24,338 nucleotides of DNA from an uncultured Lachnospiraceae bacterium (GTDB lineage: Bacteria > Bacillota > Clostridia > Lachnospirales > Lachnospiraceae). Each line of letters begins with the position of its first letter. Position 1 is the first letter of the stretch. Of this stretch, positions 15,871 to 24,142 are shown piece after piece. The notes under the pieces are model-generated. The model was not told the origin of the DNA. It saw only the letters and a program-made list of their open reading frames with translations, and did not search any database. Location of the stretch: contig CAJUES010000052.1 of NCBI GenBank assembly GCA_910585765.1, positions 1 through 24,338 on the forward strand, given 5' to 3'. Made by a program: the position numbers and the translations under genes.

Positions 15871-16812
15871 ATGCTGTTCAAAACGTTGGCGTATCTTCTG
15901 CTCATCATCATCATACTCGGAAAGCCCGAGGCTGCGTTCCAGTACGCCTATGAGGGGCTTTACCAGTGGGCAGCCAGAATGGTCCCGACCCTTTTTCCCT
16001 TTATGATGATCAGTTCCATCATGGTGTACAGCGGCGCTGCCCTGGAGCTTGGCACTATGCTCAACCATGTGCTCAGCAGGATCTACCGATACAGCAGCTA
16101 TGGCCTGTATGCAATATTCATGGGGTTCTTCTGCGGGTTTCCCATGGGTGCCAAGGTCGTCAGCGACTTGTATGAAAAGGAAAAGATCAGCAGATCCGAG
16201 GCTGATACCCTGCTTGCATTCTGCAATAACATAGGTCCGGCATATTTTATGGGGATCATCATGCCGATATTGCATGAGTGCGGGTATCACAATACACTGC
16301 CTTTTGTGTTTGGGATGTACGGCATCCCTGCGATCTACGGGATCGTGATAGGACGCCTGCGCGCTGCAAAGAACGGGCTGCCCGATACGCCCCCTGCCAG
16401 CGTGCAGCCCCTCAGCTCCGATGCCCCCCGGCTCTCTCTCGCCGCGACACTGAAAAAATCGTGCATGGACAACACACAGGCGCTCATCATACTGGGCGGC
16501 TATATTACCTTTACCAATGCATTCCGGATCTTTCTGGATCTGATCCCGGTCTCTGTCAGCAGCAGGAAACTTCTGTCGAGTTTTCTCGAGATCATTGGCG
16601 GCGTCCAGGCAGTTTATACGACTGCGCTTTTGCCGGGTCAGAAAGTATTCTGGATCATGACAGCCCTGTGTTTCGGCGGTGTTTCCTGCATCCTGCAGAC
16701 GAGCAGCTTCCTGGAAAGATCAGGACTGTCGGTCAGCCGTTACATGAAACACAAAGTGCTGACCACCCTGATCTCCGCGGTATATTATTTTGTGCTGACC
16801 ATGAATCATTGA
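15871..16812 (+). CDS. ylbJ: YlbJ-like sporulation membrane protein
   Basis: A 313-residue polytopic membrane protein with about seven hydrophobic segments, of the nucleoside-recognition (GATE)/YlbJ type. Characteristic stretches are MVPTLFPFMMISSIMV, FMGFFCGFPMGAKVVSDLY (about 83-101) and FCNNIGPAYFMG (117-128). YlbJ is needed for sporulation in B. subtilis, where it lies next to ylbH (rsmD) and ylbI (coaD); both lie 2-3 kb away here, which supports the name. It is shorter than B. subtilis YlbJ (about 400 residues). I choose the ATG at 15871, with GGAGG six bases upstream. It is the only plus-strand gene and its last 7 bp overlap the amidase gene tail to tail. A plain nucleoside-recognition transporter is the alternative. 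Confidence 0.75.
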   Translation: MLFKTLAYLLLIIIILGKPEAAFQYAYEGLYQWAARMVPTLFPFMMISSIMVYSGAALELGTMLNHVLSRIYRYSSYGLYAIFMGFFCGFPMGAKVVSDLYEKEKISRSEADTLLAFCNNIGPAYFMGIIMPILHECGYHNTLPFVFGMYGIPAIYGIVIGRLRAAKNGLPDTPPASVQPLSSDAPRLSLAATLKKSCMDNTQALIILGGYITFTNAFRIFLDLIPVSVSSRKLLSSFLEIIGGVQAVYTTALLPGQKVFWIMTALCFGGVSCILQTSSFLERSGLSVSRYMKHKVLTTLISAVYYFVLTMNH

Positions 16813-17849
16813 CTCAGGCTTATGACATTTGATTCCGTGCTCCGGTCATACAGATTATAGGCTTTGAAGATCAGCGAATCCTTTCTGCCGTACCCCATGT
16901 TGACGGACACTGTCACGGTGGGACTGCCCTTTGCCCACGGCTGCAGTGCGGACCACGTCAGACCGTTGTCGTAAGAGTAGGAATAATACTGGATCACGGA
17001 TTCCGTGTCGACTGCCGTCAGCTCCACTGTCGCGTATTTTCCCGTCTGGTCGTACTTGATCAGATCAGCGGTGACATACAGGGGCGGCGTGGTGTCGTTG
17101 CACACACGGCTCGACGGGACCGGGACAGCGAGCGGTGCGTAACCGCTGTAATCTGTCTTGCCGTCCTTTGACACGAGCCCAAAATATCTGGCGACGGCTT
17201 CCGCATCCCGCACACCGAATTCCCTCAGCAGTTCAGGCGACTGCATATAGGGTGCATCATTGATGTTGTCCACATGACAGTGTTCCACAATGACTGCGGG
17301 GATATTGCGGAGACTGCTCTCGCGGATGATGCCATAGTAGTCGGATCTGCCGTTACTGCCGATCCTGGTCTTGATACCGCGGTTAAATAGTCCCATCTCC
17401 TCAAACTGTGTCAGAAATTCATTGGCAGCAGAGTATCCCTGACTGTACAGCTTTCCGGTTGACGGTACCCACACTTCGCTCCCGTAGAGGGAATGGGACA
17501 GGGACATGTTGAAGTGCAGCGAATAGAGAAAGTCCGCATCCACGCTGGCGGCAAACTCAGCCCGCTCTTTGAGGGACATATCAATGTCTTCGGTATGTGT
17601 CAGATACACTTGCACGTTCTGGTACTTTTCCAGCTGCTCCTTCATGTGCAGGGCGACAGTCATCGTGTAGGTCTTCTCCGGGATCGGCAGATAGTCCGTG
17701 CCGAGATTGCTGCCGCCGTGTCCGGGATCAATGACCACTATGATCGGTTCTGCCGCCGCCGCACGGCGTACGGACAGCGCCGACAAAGGTATCGCTGCCA
17801 CGGCAACGCTCAAGATGAGCGCTATTGCTTTTTTGAATGATGTTCTCAT
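16806..17849 (-). CDS. Secreted N-acetylmuramoyl-L-alanine amidase
   Basis: A 347-residue exported zinc amidase (Amidase_3, AmiC/CwlD-like fold) that removes peptide stems from peptidoglycan. A signal peptide covers about residues 1-33 (KKAIALILSVAVAAIPLSAL, then RRAAAAEP). The zinc ligands and catalytic glutamate are visible: H44 in DPGHGG, E58, H112 in SLHFN and E189 in VIVEHCHVDN. The catalytic domain ends near 225. Residues of about 250-345 look like an Ig/Fn3-type beta-sandwich (YSYDNGLTW) that may bind or space the enzyme. GGAGGAGGAA precedes the ATG. It follows the coiled-coil gene after a hairpin, and its 3' end overlaps the convergent ylbJ-like gene. Proximity to ylbJ allows a sporulation role, as for CwlD, but this is inference. 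Confidence 0.92.
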   Translation of the reverse strand: MRTSFKKAIALILSVAVAAIPLSALSVRRAAAAEPIIVVIDPGHGGSNLGTDYLPIPEKTYTMTVALHMKEQLEKYQNVQVYLTHTEDIDMSLKERAEFAASVDADFLYSLHFNMSLSHSLYGSEVWVPSTGKLYSQGYSAANEFLTQFEEMGLFNRGIKTRIGSNGRSDYYGIIRESSLRNIPAVIVEHCHVDNINDAPYMQSPELLREFGVRDAEAVARYFGLVSKDGKTDYSGYAPLAVPVPSSRVCNDTTPPLYVTADLIKYDQTGKYATVELTAVDTESVIQYYSYSYDNGLTWSALQPWAKGSPTVTVSVNMGYGRKDSLIFKAYNLYDRSTESNVISLSQ

Positions 17850-17887
17850 CAGGTTCCTCCTCCAAATCCAGGTACAAATTCAATTAA

Positions 17888-17907
17888 CCCACAGGAAAAA
17901 CTGTGGG
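17888..17907 (-). terminator. Hairpin after the coiled-coil gene, weak terminator
   Basis: A perfect 7-bp stem (CCCACAG / CTGTGGG) with a 6-nt loop sits 25 bp past the stop codon of the 17933-18532 gene. On the minus strand it is followed by TTAATTGAATTT, a broken U-tract. It may act as a weak terminator or an attenuator between the coiled-coil gene and the amidase gene, since only 38 bp separate it from the amidase start. Confidence 0.45.
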
Positions 17908-17932
17908 CTGGCAGAAAAAACACAACACAATT

Positions 17933-18532
17933 TTAGATCGTGGTAATCTCCGTCCCTGCGCCGTCGGCGGCCTGTGCCGCCTCGACGATCTCATCCACCG
18001 GAACAAGTTCAGCGCGGTTTGAGGTGACAACATGGTCGATCTCCTGCAGATGTCCGATCATCGTATTGTAGTCGCGCGTGGAGATTTCGATGGACTGTTT
18101 CAATATATTTTCAAGATTGGCGAGCATGCTGTCTGTGTACTGCATTGCCGCGGATTTCATACTGTTGGCTTCGATCATTGCGTTGTCTATGACTTCCTGA
18201 GCCTGCTGGGTAGCCATCGCGACGATATTCTCTGCCTGTGCGTACGCCTCCTGCATGATCTGGTGTTCGCTTACCAGTTCTGTCGTCTGGACTTCTGCGT
18301 TGTCGATCAAAGCCTGCGCCTTCTGTCTGGCATCGTTCAGGATCGCTTCCTTGTTGGAGATGATCTTCTGATAGCGCTTGATCTCCTCCGGTGTTTTCAT
18401 GCGCAATTCGCGCAGAAGATCGTCGATCTCCGCCTTGTTTACCATGATCACATCTGTCGAAAATGCCTTGTATTTGCAGTTATCTATGTACTCTTCGATC
18501 TCGTCAATCAACTGCTCTATTCTGCTGCTCAT
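17933..18532 (-). CDS. Coiled-coil protein, V-ATPase subunit H/DivIVA-like
   Basis: A 199-residue, strongly helical cytoplasmic protein without a known catalytic motif. It begins MSSRIEQLIDEIEEYIDNCK. Residues of about 45-170 are an almost unbroken coiled coil with abundant Ala, Gln and Glu (ILNDARQKAQALIDNAEVQ, then AENIVAMATQQAQEVID). The tail is acidic and Ala/Thr-rich. Such proteins are commonly labelled ATPase or V-type ATPase subunit H-like by similarity of the coiled coil, which does not prove that function; a DivIVA-type scaffold is equally possible. GGAGG lies six bases before the ATG. It starts 46 bp after coaD, so it is likely co-transcribed with rsmD and coaD, and a hairpin follows its stop codon. 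Confidence 0.8.
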   Translation of the reverse strand: MSSRIEQLIDEIEEYIDNCKYKAFSTDVIMVNKAEIDDLLRELRMKTPEEIKRYQKIISNKEAILNDARQKAQALIDNAEVQTTELVSEHQIMQEAYAQAENIVAMATQQAQEVIDNAMIEANSMKSAAMQYTDSMLANLENILKQSIEISTRDYNTMIGHLQEIDHVVTSNRAELVPVDEIVEAAQAADGAGTEITTI

Positions 18533-18578
18533 ATTATTCCTCCATATATATTCGCCCCGCTGTCTGTATCAACGAGGT

Positions 18579-19073
18579 TTACTCCGTTCTCATTTTGCTG
18601 AATTTGTCATATACAAGTCTGGCTACAAAATCCGGGACACACTGCGAGATATCACCGTTAAACGCAGCGATTTCCTTTACACTGGAGGAACTCAGATACG
18701 CGTACTCGAGGCTTGTCGTCAGAAATACAGTATCAAGTTCCCCGCCCGACAGCATTCGGTTTGTCTGGGCAGTCTGTAGTTCATATTCAAAGTCCGTGAT
18801 AGCACGCAGCCCGCGCACTGAAATGTGGACATTTTTCTGCCTTGCATAGTCAATGAGAAGCCCATTAAAAGAATCCACTGTCACATTCGGCAGATTCCTG
18901 GTCGCTTCTCTTAATATACTAACACGTTCTTCGACAGAAAACAACGCATTCTTTGCCTTATTGTCCAAAACGCTCACCGTCAGCTCGTCAAACATCTTTG
19001 ATGCGCGCTTGATGATGTCAAGGTGTCCAAGGGTCATAGGGTCAAAACTGCCCGGATAGATCGCAGCATTCAT
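18579..19073 (-). CDS. coaD: Phosphopantetheine adenylyltransferase
   Basis: A 164-residue CoaD, which transfers AMP from ATP to 4'-phosphopantetheine, the fourth step of coenzyme A synthesis. The nucleotidyltransferase signature TxxGH is present in YPGSFDPMTLGHLDII (T14 to H17), with RGLRAITDFEYE (87-98) and the C-terminal SSSSVKE (128-134). Length is standard. GGGAGG precedes the ATG by about 12 bases. It follows rsmD by 22 bp, the same pairing as ylbH-ylbI in Bacillus. Confidence 0.97.
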   Translation of the reverse strand: MNAAIYPGSFDPMTLGHLDIIKRASKMFDELTVSVLDNKAKNALFSVEERVSILREATRNLPNVTVDSFNGLLIDYARQKNVHISVRGLRAITDFEYELQTAQTNRMLSGGELDTVFLTTSLEYAYLSSSSVKEIAAFNGDISQCVPDFVARLVYDKFSKMRTE

Positions 19074-19095
19074 GATATCTCATTTCCTCCCGATT

Positions 19096-19647
19096 TTATA
19101 CACTTTTCTGCATGAAAATGTGCTTGTTTGTCTTGTACCTTTTATCCTTTGTGATGGTAAATCCCAGTGAATCTGCATACTCAAAAGAAGTATTCAGCGC
19201 GGATTCTATGATGATCAGCGTATCTTCTCCCACGCAGGGAGCATCCCGCAGGATCTCCAGAACCTTCCTGTCATACCCCTGGTCGTATGGCGGATCGAGA
19301 AATATGATATCGGCAGTCTCCCTGATGCCGCCCCGGAGTGCGGCGAAGACATCCTGTTTCAGCACGACAGACTTGTCCGTCAGATGTGTGTGTTCGATAT
19401 TATCTGTGATACATGCGATCGCTTTCGAATTGTTTTCAACAAAATAAGCCTTCCTTGCCCCGCGGCTCAGCGCTTCGATACCAATGCCGCCGCTCCCCGA
19501 GAAGAGATCTACAAATACGGCATCCGGCAGATAGGGCATGAGCATGTTGAAAAGCGTCTCCTTGATCCTGTCCGCCGTAGGCCGCGTGTCTAAACCGTCG
19601 GGCGTCTTTAGCAAAAGCCGCCTTGCCGTTCCTGCAATTACTCTCAT
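19096..19647 (-). CDS. rsmD: 16S rRNA (guanine(966)-N(2))-methyltransferase
   Basis: A 183-residue SAM-dependent methyltransferase of the RsmD family, modifying G966 of 16S rRNA during small-subunit assembly. The order of motifs is typical: MRVIAGTARRLLLKTPDG, TRPTADRIKETLFNML, the SAM-binding DLFSGSGGIGIEALSRGA (47-64), and the catalytic LDPPYD (117-122). I choose the ATG at 19647, which has GGAGG five bases upstream and starts at the conserved MRVIAG; a start at 19698 would fall inside the leader hairpin. About 117 bp separate it from parC. The leader can fold into a long hairpin just before the ribosome binding site (19660-19700). Confidence 0.95.
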   Translation of the reverse strand: MRVIAGTARRLLLKTPDGLDTRPTADRIKETLFNMLMPYLPDAVFVDLFSGSGGIGIEALSRGARKAYFVENNSKAIACITDNIEHTHLTDKSVVLKQDVFAALRGGIRETADIIFLDPPYDQGYDRKVLEILRDAPCVGEDTLIIIESALNTSFEYADSLGFTITKDKRYKTNKHIFMQKSV

Positions 19648-19659
19648 ATGATCCTCCAT

Positions 19660-19700
19660 CAGTGTACCGGCTGACCGCTCTGGTATCAGACAGTACACTG
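19660..19700 (-). promoter_or_regulatory. Structured leader hairpin upstream of rsmD
   Basis: Perfect 8-bp arms CAGTGTAC (19660-19667) and GTACACTG (19693-19700) enclose 25 nt. Inside them a second stem forms between CTGACC (19671-19676) and GG-TA-TCAG (19682-19689) with a two-base bulge. The structure ends two bases from the GGAGG of rsmD. It could tune translation or protect the message end. No U-tract follows, so it is not a terminator. Confidence 0.45.
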
Positions 19701-19764
19701 TTTCCTTTTCGATTAACCTATAGCCTGTGTAATATCATGACAGCCTGACGGCTGTAGTATATCA

Positions 19765-22002
19765 TTATACTCTAATTTTGGTTCCTTTGGTATCTCTTTT
19801 ATTAACTTTTAATCTGTTTATCGGTATATTTTTGTCCTTGTACGGGATCGTACCTTCGGAACCGGGCTGGCAGTAATGAACGCTCTCGATATGATCATCG
19901 GCTCCCAGCCGCATGCCGCGCACGCCGACTGCGGTTTTTTTGAGTTCCGAGATCTCGTCGGTGTCAAATCTCAGGAAATAACCGTTCTTGCTCTGCAGGA
20001 TGATGTGCTGGTGTTCTGTCACGATTTCGATATCGAGCAGCTCGTCATCCTCGCCGAGCTTGGTGGCGGCTACAGTGCGCTTTGTCACGTCAAACTCCCC
20101 GCCGCTCACGATCTTGCACATGCCCTGTCTTGTGACAAAGAGCAGGCGGTACAGATTCAGCTCCGACTGGCTGGCAATATTGACGATCTCCTCCGTGCCG
20201 GAGTTGAAATTGCTGATATTGTCGACGGGCAGCCCCTTGTCCCGGAATTTGCCGAAAGGAATATCGGCTGCCTTGATCGTATGGAGCTGCCCGGTGTTGG
20301 TGAACAGGCAGATCCTTCCTGTATTGCGGCATTTCACGACATACTTGAAATCCGTGTGCGCCGCATCCTTGTTCCGCTCGTAGGTGTTCATATCGATGGT
20401 CTTGCAGTAGCCGAATCTGTCCATGAGGAACATGATATCCATCTCCTCGAGTTTTTTCTCCTCGTAGACTGCCTCCTCCGCGTTCTCAATGCGGGTTCTG
20501 CGCTTGCGCGAATACTCTTTTTTCAGCGTGTCAAGTTCCTGTATGATGACCTGTGCCATGGAATCACGGCGGTCGAGAATGTCCTCATATTTGTAAATGT
20601 TGGCGTTTGTTTCCTTGTTCTCCGCCATGAGCGCCTCGATCTCCAGACCGATCAGTTTGTACAGGCGCATATCCAGAATGGCATTTGCCTGCTTTTCCGT
20701 AAAGTTTAACTGCTGCGCCATCAGGGAGGATTCTTTTGACCGGAACCGGATCCCGTCCGTGACGCCGCTTGTCAGACAGTTTTTGACCATCGTTCTGTCC
20801 TTGGAGCCGCGCAGGATCTCGATGATAAGGTCTATGATATTGCACGCCCGGATCAGACCTTCCTGGATCTCTCTCTTCTCGAGCTCTTTGTTCAGGAGCG
20901 TTGTGTACTTCCGGGTGGCGATCTCATACTGGAAAGCCACATTCTGCGCGATGATGCTCTTTAGCCCGAGCGTCTCCGGCCTCCCGCCCGCGATCGCGAT
21001 CATGTTGACGCCGAAGGTATCTTCCAGGCGCGTTTTTTTGTACAACAGATTCTTGAAGTTTTCTACGTCCGTGTCCTTTTTCAGCTCTATGACGATGCGG
21101 ATTCCCTCCTTGGAGGACTGGTTGGAGATGTCGAGTATCTCGGGCGCTTTCTTCTGCTCGTACAGTGCGGCGACATCCTGCAGGAACTTTCCGATGTTTG
21201 CGCCGATCATCGTGTAAGGGATCTCCGTGATCACCAGATTCAGCTTCCCGCCCTTTGCCTTTTCCACATCGACTTTGCCGCGCAGCTTGATCTTTCCGAC
21301 ACCGGTCTCATAGATGGACAACAGATCATCCTTGTTGCAGACGATGCCGCCCGTAGGGAAATCAGGCCCCTTCACATACTTCATCAGCTCGCGCGTGGTG
21401 ATGTTTTCATTCAGCATGTACGCCTTTGTCGCGTCGATGATCTCCCCCAGATTGTGCGGCGGGATGCTCGTGACCATGCCCACGGCGATTCCCTCGGATC
21501 CGTTGACGAGCAGATTGGGAAAACGACAGGGGAGGACACTCGGCTCCTTCTCTGTCTCGTCAAAGTTCGGGACGAAATCAACGACATCTTTGTCGAGGTC
21601 TGACAGAATGGCATCCTGTGTGATCTTCTGCAGCCGAGCCTCCGTATATCGCATGGCTGCGGCACCGTCGCCTTCGATATTGCCGAAATTTCCGTGTCCG
21701 TCGATCAGCGGGATCCCTTTCTTAAAATCCTGTGTGAGGACGACCAGCGCATCGTAGATCGAACTGTCGCCGTGCGGATGGTACTTACCCATTGTGTCTC
21801 CGACGATGCGGGCGCTCTTTCGATAGGGACGGTCGTACCTGATCCCCAGTTCGTGCATATCATATAAAGTACGCCGCTGCACCGGCTTCAGGCCGTCCCT
21901 GACGTCAGGCAGCGCCCTCGCGATGATGACGCTCATGGCATAGTCGATGAAGGACCGCTGCATGGTCTCCGCGTACTCGGTTTTTATAATTCTCTCTTCC
22001 AT
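19765..22002 (-). CDS. parC: Type IIA topoisomerase subunit A, ParC-like
   Basis: A 745-residue DNA-cutting subunit of a type IIA topoisomerase. The active-site tyrosine is Y119 in AAMRYTEARL. The quinolone region reads GKYHPHGDSSIYDALV (72-87), with S80 and D84 at the sites linked to resistance, so it has the usual sensitive-type residues. The C-terminal beta-pinwheel (about 500-735) lacks the QRRGGKG GyrA box required for wrapping and negative supercoiling; with the length near 750, this favours topoisomerase IV over gyrase. A second in-house gyrA would be expected near the replication origin, outside this window. AAGGAGC precedes the ATG. It follows parE by 73 bp in one unit. No clear terminator is visible after it, only a 6-bp stem at 19740-19755 without a U-tract. 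Confidence 0.85.
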   Translation of the reverse strand: MEERIIKTEYAETMQRSFIDYAMSVIIARALPDVRDGLKPVQRRTLYDMHELGIRYDRPYRKSARIVGDTMGKYHPHGDSSIYDALVVLTQDFKKGIPLIDGHGNFGNIEGDGAAAMRYTEARLQKITQDAILSDLDKDVVDFVPNFDETEKEPSVLPCRFPNLLVNGSEGIAVGMVTSIPPHNLGEIIDATKAYMLNENITTRELMKYVKGPDFPTGGIVCNKDDLLSIYETGVGKIKLRGKVDVEKAKGGKLNLVITEIPYTMIGANIGKFLQDVAALYEQKKAPEILDISNQSSKEGIRIVIELKKDTDVENFKNLLYKKTRLEDTFGVNMIAIAGGRPETLGLKSIIAQNVAFQYEIATRKYTTLLNKELEKREIQEGLIRACNIIDLIIEILRGSKDRTMVKNCLTSGVTDGIRFRSKESSLMAQQLNFTEKQANAILDMRLYKLIGLEIEALMAENKETNANIYKYEDILDRRDSMAQVIIQELDTLKKEYSRKRRTRIENAEEAVYEEKKLEEMDIMFLMDRFGYCKTIDMNTYERNKDAAHTDFKYVVKCRNTGRICLFTNTGQLHTIKAADIPFGKFRDKGLPVDNISNFNSGTEEIVNIASQSELNLYRLLFVTRQGMCKIVSGGEFDVTKRTVAATKLGEDDELLDIEIVTEHQHIILQSKNGYFLRFDTDEISELKKTAVGVRGMRLGADDHIESVHYCQPGSEGTIPYKDKNIPINRLKVNKRDTKGTKIRV

Positions 22003-22075
22003 TTGCTATATGCTCCTTATATGTTACTGTTCACCCAGCCATCAGCGGAGTGGACCGCGCGCCGTATTGGGTTTA

Positions 22076-24001
22076 TCATATATCGAGTTCCGCCTCCGTC
22101 GCGTGTTCATAGATGAAAGTCCGCCGCGGCAGGACATCTGTCCCCATCAGCAATTCCGTGATCTCGGACGCCATGCGGGCATCCTCGATCTCGATCTGTT
22201 TCAGGATCCTAGTCTCGGGATTCAGGGTCGTCTCCCAGAGCTGTTCCGCATCCATCTCGCCAAGCCCCTTATACCGCTGCAGGGTGAATGATCCCTTGTG
22301 TGTCTTGCGGTATTTTTCAAGTGCCTTTTCATCATAGAGGTACTCTTCCTTTCCCTTTGCGGGCATTGCCTTGTACAGAGGCGGCATCGCGATGTAGATG
22401 TGTCCCTCGTAGATCAGTTCCGGCATAAAACGGTAAAAAAGCGTGAGCAGGAGGTTGCTGATGTGTGCGCCGTCCACGTCGGCATCCGCCATGATCACGA
22501 TCTTGTTGTAGCGGAGCTTGGAAATGTCGAAGTCGTTGCCGTAGCCTTCCGAAAAGCCGCAGCCAAAGGCGTTGATCATCGTCTTGATCTCGGCGTTTGC
22601 CAGCACCTTGTCGATGCTTGCCTTCTCGACGTTGAGGATCTTTCCGCGGATCGGCAGGATCGCCTGATAATTTCTGTTGCGCGCAGTCTTTGCACTGCCC
22701 CCGGCGGAATCTCCCTCGACGATAAAGATCTCACACTTGCTGTAGTCTTTGGACTCACAGTTTGCGAGCTTTCCGTTTGAATCAAAAGAAAACTTCTGTT
22801 TGGTGAGCATATTCGTCTTTGCCTTTTCCTCCGTCTTGCGGATCTTTGCCGCTTTCTCGGCGCAGGAAATCACGCTCTTTAGCACCTCGACATTCCTGTC
22901 AAAATAGTGTGGGACTTCATCTCCCGTCACTTTGCTCACAGCCTTGGAGGCATCCTGGTTGTCGAGCTTTGTCTTGGTCTGCCCCTCAAAACGCGGCGCC
23001 GGATGTTTGATGGACACGACGGCTGTCATGCCGTTGCGCACGTCGGCGCCTGTGAAATTGACGTCCTTCTCCTTCAAGATATTGAGTTCACGCGCGTAGT
23101 TGTTGATGATCGTCGTGAACATCGTCTTGAATCCGGTCAGGTGCGTGCCGCCCTCCGCGTTGTATATGTTGTTGCAGAAGCCAAGCACGTTTTCGTGAAA
23201 TTCATTGACGTACTGGAACGCGCATTCCACGGTGATATTCTCGCTGACACCTGTAAAATATATGATATCGTGCAGTGTTTCTTTATTTTTATTCAAATCC
23301 TTGACATATCCGATGATCCCCTCCGGCTCAGAGTAGGTGATGACCTCCGGCTCCTCGCCGCGCAGGTCCGAGAAAATGATCGTGAGTTTCGGATTCAGGT
23401 AAGCTGTCTCATGGAGTCTGCTCTTCACGTCCTCCGCCTTGAACCTTGTCCTGTCAAATATCGACGGATCGGGCGTAAAATTGATGGTAGTACCCGTCTC
23501 CTTCGTCTTTCCGATCACCGGAAGAAGTCCGTCGACCAGTTCAATGACCGGATTGCCGTACTCGTATTTGTCCTGGTGGATCAGCCCGTCGCTCCTGACC
23601 GTGACGGTGAGCTGTGTCGAGAGCGCGTTGACGACGGAGGAACCCACACCGTGCAGACCGCCGCTGGTCTTGTACGCGCTGTTATCAAATTTGCCGCCTG
23701 CGTGGAGCGTCGTGAAGACGACTCTCTCCGCGCTGACCCCTTTTTGGTGCATCCCGACAGGGATCCCCCTGCCGTTGTCCGATATGGTGGCGGAACCGTC
23801 CTTCTCTAGCGTGACGCGGATCTCGCTGCACACGCCCGCGAGATGTTCGTCCACAGAGTTGTCGACGATCTCGTAGATCAGATGGTTCAATCCCTTCGTA
23901 GATACACTTCCTATGTACATGCCAGGTCTTTTCCTGACAGCTTCCAACCCCTCCAGGACAGTGATACTGGAGGCGTCATATACGTTGTCCGTTTTTGCCA
24001 T
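22076..24001 (-). CDS. parE: Type IIA topoisomerase subunit B, ParE-like
   Basis: A 641-residue ATPase subunit that pairs with the ParC-like protein to decatenate and relax DNA. The GHKL ATP-binding motifs are EIVDNSVDEHLAG (44-56), DNGRGIPVG (75-83) and GGLHGVGSSVVNALS (114-128). The transducer lysine is in QTKTKL (K343). The TOPRIM domain has EGDSAGG (429-435) and the metal-binding DADVDGAH (506-513), followed by RYKGLGEMD. GyrB and ParE cannot be separated with certainty by eye; the name rests on the partner's missing GyrA box. The ribosome binding site AGAAAGG is rather far (12 bases) from the ATG. Transcription starts at the promoter 24076-24103. Confidence 0.85.
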   Translation of the reverse strand: MAKTDNVYDASSITVLEGLEAVRKRPGMYIGSVSTKGLNHLIYEIVDNSVDEHLAGVCSEIRVTLEKDGSATISDNGRGIPVGMHQKGVSAERVVFTTLHAGGKFDNSAYKTSGGLHGVGSSVVNALSTQLTVTVRSDGLIHQDKYEYGNPVIELVDGLLPVIGKTKETGTTINFTPDPSIFDRTRFKAEDVKSRLHETAYLNPKLTIIFSDLRGEEPEVITYSEPEGIIGYVKDLNKNKETLHDIIYFTGVSENITVECAFQYVNEFHENVLGFCNNIYNAEGGTHLTGFKTMFTTIINNYARELNILKEKDVNFTGADVRNGMTAVVSIKHPAPRFEGQTKTKLDNQDASKAVSKVTGDEVPHYFDRNVEVLKSVISCAEKAAKIRKTEEKAKTNMLTKQKFSFDSNGKLANCESKDYSKCEIFIVEGDSAGGSAKTARNRNYQAILPIRGKILNVEKASIDKVLANAEIKTMINAFGCGFSEGYGNDFDISKLRYNKIVIMADADVDGAHISNLLLTLFYRFMPELIYEGHIYIAMPPLYKAMPAKGKEEYLYDEKALEKYRKTHKGSFTLQRYKGLGEMDAEQLWETTLNPETRILKQIEIEDARMASEITELLMGTDVLPRRTFIYEHATEAELDI

Positions 24002-24075
24002 AGAGCAACCATGCCTTTCTATTTATTTTTTGTATTTGTTTCCATAATCTGCAAATCAAAAAAATCGACTTTTAG

Positions 24076-24103
24076 AGTATAACATATTTTTTCAACATTG
24101 CAA
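24076..24103 (-). promoter_or_regulatory. parE-parC promoter, extended -10
   Basis: On the minus strand, -35 TTGCAA (24098-24103, four of six consensus bases), a 16-bp spacer, and -10 TATACT (24076-24081) preceded by TGT, an extended -10. The start would be near 24069, with a leader of roughly 68 nt before the parE ATG at 24001. Confidence 0.65.
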
Positions 24104-24142
24104 ATACTTTTCATCACGTTTTTCGAATATATGTTTATTTTT

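Noticed and set aside
19740..19755. Terminator after parC
   Set aside because: A 6-bp stem (ACAGCC/GGCTGT) is present, but no T-run follows on the minus strand.
22907..23809. 300-codon open frame on the plus strand
   Set aside because: It lies wholly inside the well-supported parE gene on the other strand and has no recognisable domain; high-GC third positions leave such shadows. Other long plus-strand frames across the minus-strand genes are the same.
19765..24001. Canonical gyrB-gyrA
   Set aside because: The A subunit lacks the GyrA box and is about 745 residues; recF and dnaA-region genes are absent nearby.
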